Positions 39,579 through 42,305 of a stretch of 42,305 nt of DNA are shown piece by piece (position 1 is the first letter of the stretch; every line of letters starts with the position of its first letter). The position numbers were made by a program, and so were the translations under genes. Under the pieces are notes generated by a model. The model saw only the letters and a list, made by a program, of their open reading frames with translations, ran no database searches and was not told the DNA's origin. The stretch comes from an uncultured Clostridia bacterium (GTDB taxonomy: Bacteria > Bacillota > Clostridia > UMGS1883), in NCBI GenBank assembly GCA_947630975.1, contig CANRJP010000012.1, positions 1-42,305 of the forward strand, read 5' to 3'.

Positions 39579-39792
39579 CGTCTTCCTCCTTGCATTTATA
39601 CTGTTGAAATGTTGACCCTTGCACCGTGAGGCTTAAATTTCGTGCAAAACTTTTCACTGTAAAATCACGATCAACATCGTATTTGTCGGCAAGTACGACT
39701 ATTTTTTCAACTAAATCGCTTGCCATTTGGGCCATGTCGTCTGCATAGGCGTCGAACTCCTGTTCATTTAAACGGTCAATAGTTCTACTCAT
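39571..39792 (-). CDS. Unknown helical protein (73 aa)
   Basis: MSRTIDRLNEQEFDAYADDM then long helices (DLVEKIVVLADKYDVDRDF). ATG 39792 is eight bases after GGAGG; the GTG at 39801 touches that site. No family recognised. Confidence 0.65.
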   Translation of the reverse strand: MSRTIDRLNEQEFDAYADDMAQMASDLVEKIVVLADKYDVDRDFTVKSFARNLSLTVQGSTFQQYKCKEEDDG

Positions 39793-41623
39793 TTTTCTCA
39801 CCTCCGTCCATCTTCTCCCCGCAGTGAGGGCTGTTCGATTGTTGCTCTCCTGTTAATTTTAAAATGTTGTTTCCAACGACCGGCGCAAGGAAATAGCTGG
39901 CTCTTTCCATTACGTTGTTATATGCCGTTTCGCCTTGGAAGCTATCTATAACAGCCTTTTCCTCTTTGTCCATATCATTGTAAACCTTTTGGCCGTAGCT
40001 CGGAGGGAGCCATCCTCTTTGCCTGGCCGCATAGATGTTAAATCTTTCGATCAGTTCCGGACAATCAAAAACTATATGCGCGGTGCCTTTTTTGTAAAAT
40101 GTGACTGTAAAAAACTTCAGCCCTATCTTCTGTGTAATGCCGTTGTCGAAGCACATCTTCAGTTGCTTCTCCAAGTCTACCTCAACGCTCATGTGTCCGT
40201 CAAAGTAGTTCAGTATTTTTTCGATATCGGACAAAGTTTTGTACGCCTCGTAAACTCGGGGCATTCCGTCCCAGTCTGAAAATACGCCGTATGTCGGGAT
40301 AATAACTTTCTTCCCTATTTTATGGGCCTTATTGGTTTTCCACCCGTTGAAGTAATGCCTGTTCTTGGCACACTCAGGGAACCATGTATGTTCTTCTGTC
40401 AGCCTGTCGAACATGACGCCTATCTCATCCTCAATGCCCTTCTTTACCCGACTGTTCATATCTGCAACTAATGTCTTTATATTGAACTCGTCGAAATCGT
40501 ACTCCTTTAACTCACTCACCCGTTCGTAATATTCGCTTCTCAATTTACTTGTTAGTTTATTAGTGAATTTATCGTTGTTGAGCAATGCCCTCCAGTATTT
40601 ACCCCGAATTGACCTGAGATATTCGTTGACGGTTATCTCGTTGGTATCTCCGGCACCTATGAGTTTTAAGGTACATTTGTCTCGATGATAAGCGTCTTTT
40701 TTATCAGGGTTAAGGTCGCACATTATGTACGGCTTCAGATTTCTGTACTGACGGATAAGCTCTATACCGGCTTTGGCTTCCATGTTGAAATGACTTATTG
40801 CAGCTTTAATATAATCGGCCACTTCCAAGTCTTGAACGTCCTTTTCCGGCTCGTCATACCTCTCCGCTTTCCTCATCTTTTCCCAAATATCGCTTTCCTC
40901 GGGCGGTTCTTCAATGTGTACTTTCACTATGGCAACTTCGACATCTGTTCTCCGTTCCGAGTCCGAGAAAGCTTTTTCCACATACTCAATGTTGGCTCCC
41001 AGCCGATCAAGCTCTTTGGAAAGGGCTTTTCTGGTTTCTGTGTATGGGTTTCTGATGGTTTCAGCGTTCAACAGACAAATAATGCTGCCTCCGTTTTTTT
41101 GAATGTCGATCGCCTTGAGCAGATGCTTGTCTCCCTCGGAGAACGGAGGATTCATTACTATCAGGCTATATCGCTTATACGGCTTGAAGGTCAGGAAATC
41201 ATCATGAACAATATGTATGCCGTTCTCGAAAAAACTGTTGCATTCTTCCTCAAGCGAGACATATTCTTCCTCAGTTCCAGTTTTGTATACATATTTGTCT
41301 TTGTCCCTGTCATAATTTCTTTCTCTCTGGATCACTCCCATTCTTTGTTTTATGTGATCCTTCCTTTCTTCCGAGAAGTTGTACTTTAAAATCTGTCTTA
41401 AATTCGGATCTATCTCAACACAATCCACGTCAAACCGAGGATGATACCCTCTGCTTTCGTGTTCGGCCAATACCCTCAGTATATCTCCTTTCCCTGCTGA
41501 AGGCTCAAGGACGGTGTTAATGTAATTCCAATCCACGCCTTCCAGCATTTTTTTCGCAAGGTTCGGCGGCGTAGGATAAAACTCACTTGTCTCCGGATTT
41601 TCAACCAACTCAATCGGTCTCAT
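39785..41623 (-). CDS. Adenine-specific DNA methyltransferase with DUF4942 (612 aa)
   Basis: The N-terminal half is a class I SAM-dependent N6-adenine methyltransferase: motif I EPSAGKGDIL (about 40-49), the DCVEIDPNL acidic loop and catalytic NPPF (158-161). A helical linker and a DUF4942 domain (about 320-612, EHTWFPECAKNRHYFNGWKT and LPPSYGQKVYNDM) follow. Such proteins are orphan methylases that may protect phage DNA from restriction. No cognate restriction enzyme is present. Confidence 0.9.
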   Translation of the reverse strand: MRPIELVENPETSEFYPTPPNLAKKMLEGVDWNYINTVLEPSAGKGDILRVLAEHESRGYHPRFDVDCVEIDPNLRQILKYNFSEERKDHIKQRMGVIQRERNYDRDKDKYVYKTGTEEEYVSLEEECNSFFENGIHIVHDDFLTFKPYKRYSLIVMNPPFSEGDKHLLKAIDIQKNGGSIICLLNAETIRNPYTETRKALSKELDRLGANIEYVEKAFSDSERRTDVEVAIVKVHIEEPPEESDIWEKMRKAERYDEPEKDVQDLEVADYIKAAISHFNMEAKAGIELIRQYRNLKPYIMCDLNPDKKDAYHRDKCTLKLIGAGDTNEITVNEYLRSIRGKYWRALLNNDKFTNKLTSKLRSEYYERVSELKEYDFDEFNIKTLVADMNSRVKKGIEDEIGVMFDRLTEEHTWFPECAKNRHYFNGWKTNKAHKIGKKVIIPTYGVFSDWDGMPRVYEAYKTLSDIEKILNYFDGHMSVEVDLEKQLKMCFDNGITQKIGLKFFTVTFYKKGTAHIVFDCPELIERFNIYAARQRGWLPPSYGQKVYNDMDKEEKAVIDSFQGETAYNNVMERASYFLAPVVGNNILKLTGEQQSNSPHCGEKMDGGEKNE

Positions 41624-42305
41624 CTTTTACGCCCCTCTCTCCACGGAAACTCACGGCGCATATTTTCCTCACCGACAATGGGGACAAGGCTGTTCTTCAT
41701 AAATATAGGTGTTTGTGTAATGTCTGACATATAACAAAACTTGTCTATCCATTCCTTTTTCGGCGTCACTTTGCCCTTTCGGTTGCCGGTTTCAGCACCC
41801 AATATAATCCATTTGACTTCACAGCTGCAATTTTTCGGCGTGGGGTTATGGCCGTATGGATAGTCGAATTTTTCAAGAATAGGTTCTATGCTGATAAATG
41901 TGTTAAACTCGTTTCTGCTACAAAAAAACGGGTCTTTGGGTTTTGTCGAAGTAGTTCCGTACCACATATTATCTTTGATCGGCAACTTCCCTTTGTCTGC
42001 AAGGTCTACATACCGCTGTGGGTTTTTCGTGAGAAACAAATATCTGTGCTGCGGCGCTTTTTCGCAAGCGGCGAATACATCCTCAATCCAGCTATCCGGT
42101 ACCCAGTCGCCGAAAAGGTCGGCCATGCTGCAAACAAATATAGTTCGCGGCTTCGTCCAGCGCTCCGGCTCGTCGAGCCTGTAACGGTGGAATGTCGGCT
42201 CAAATCCGTATGGGTATGCGCAAATTCTATCTTTGCCGTCCTTGCATTCCGTGATTATCGGTGTGGCCAAATCGTTAATGCCTTTGAATATTCCATCCTC
42301 TGTAA
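41620..42305 (-). CDS. DUF5131 (phage Gp37/Gp68) protein, 5' end beyond the window
   Basis: TIFVCSMADLFGDWVPDSWI, HRYLFLTKNPQRYVDL, MWYGTTSTKPKDPFF and IILGAETGNRKGKV are the signature of the Gp37/Gp68 DUF5131 family, a radical-SAM-like fold. The N-terminal part with the expected CxxxCxxC cluster lies outside; the frame runs open to the window edge. A TTG at 42270 is not the true start. Overlaps the methyltransferase start by four bases. Confidence 0.85.
   Translation of the reverse strand, partial: TEDGIFKGINDLATPIITECKDGKDRICAYPYGFEPTFHRYRLDEPERWTKPRTIFVCSMADLFGDWVPDSWIEDVFAACEKAPQHRYLFLTKNPQRYVDLADKGKLPIKDNMWYGTTSTKPKDPFFCSRNEFNTFISIEPILEKFDYPYGHNPTPKNCSCEVKWIILGAETGNRKGKVTPKKEWIDKFCYMSDITQTPIFMKNSLVPIVGEENMRREFPWREGRKR

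Overview
The window looks like DNA of a gut-type Clostridia bacterium (Bacillota). The evidence is strong AGGAGG-type ribosome binding sites, roughly balanced base composition and protein families typical of clostridial prophages and mobilizable elements. Nearly all of it is mobile DNA. No rRNA, tRNA or CRISPR array was seen.

Region 1 (1-390, + strand) holds the 3' end of an Rpn/PD-(D/E)XK-transposase-like gene and a second, duplicated copy of its C-terminal part that has its own ribosome binding site. Region 2 (about 466-4200, - strand) is the remains of an integrative mobilizable element: the 3' part of a P4-type primase/helicase, a ribbon-helix-helix protein, a relaxase, a 45-residue protein, and a large serine recombinase interrupted by one in-frame amber codon.

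Region 3 (about 4200-7900) is a control and accessory region. Four near-consensus TTGACA-17-TATAAT promoters (three +, one -) each carry a palindrome or palindrome-like sequence inside the 17-bp spacer. They drive short operons of small proteins: an acidic protein with a triple zinc ribbon and an HTH protein; a repressor-like HTH protein with a partner (divergent); two unknown proteins; and two tiny membrane peptides followed by a ribbon-helix-helix protein. I read this as a lysogeny/accessory module with one DNA-binding protein per promoter.

Region 4 (7914-34413, - strand) is the late operon of a contractile-tailed phage. In transcription order it encodes a PLD-like protein, lambda-type terminase subunits and portal, prohead protease, Mu gpT-like capsid protein, DUF2190 cement protein, connector proteins, P2-type sheath and tube, a tail chaperone with a -1 frameshift site, tape measure, baseplate (X, D, V, U, W, J, I), four fibre genes, a coiled-coil membrane protein, holin and amidase. 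One connector gene carries a frameshift.

Region 5 (34414-35395) has no convincing gene. It holds a candidate activator-dependent late promoter, tandem palindromic 28-30 bp repeats, a CTGTCC cluster and an early-operon terminator; it is the best candidate for cos and/or the replication origin. Region 6 (35396-42305, - strand) is the early operon: DUF5131 protein (running off the window), an adenine methyltransferase with DUF4942, several small proteins including DUF3850, a ParB-like protein, a tiny membrane protein, an HUH replication initiator and an ArpU/sigma-region-4-like late regulator.

The genes fit one programme. Region 3 sets lysogeny; the early operon replicates and modifies DNA; its last gene probably switches on the late promoter near 34540; late genes build, package and lyse. 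The phage integrase was not seen unless it is the broken serine recombinase. The primase fragment next to the phage control region suggests the prophage, or a deletion, interrupted the older mobilizable element.
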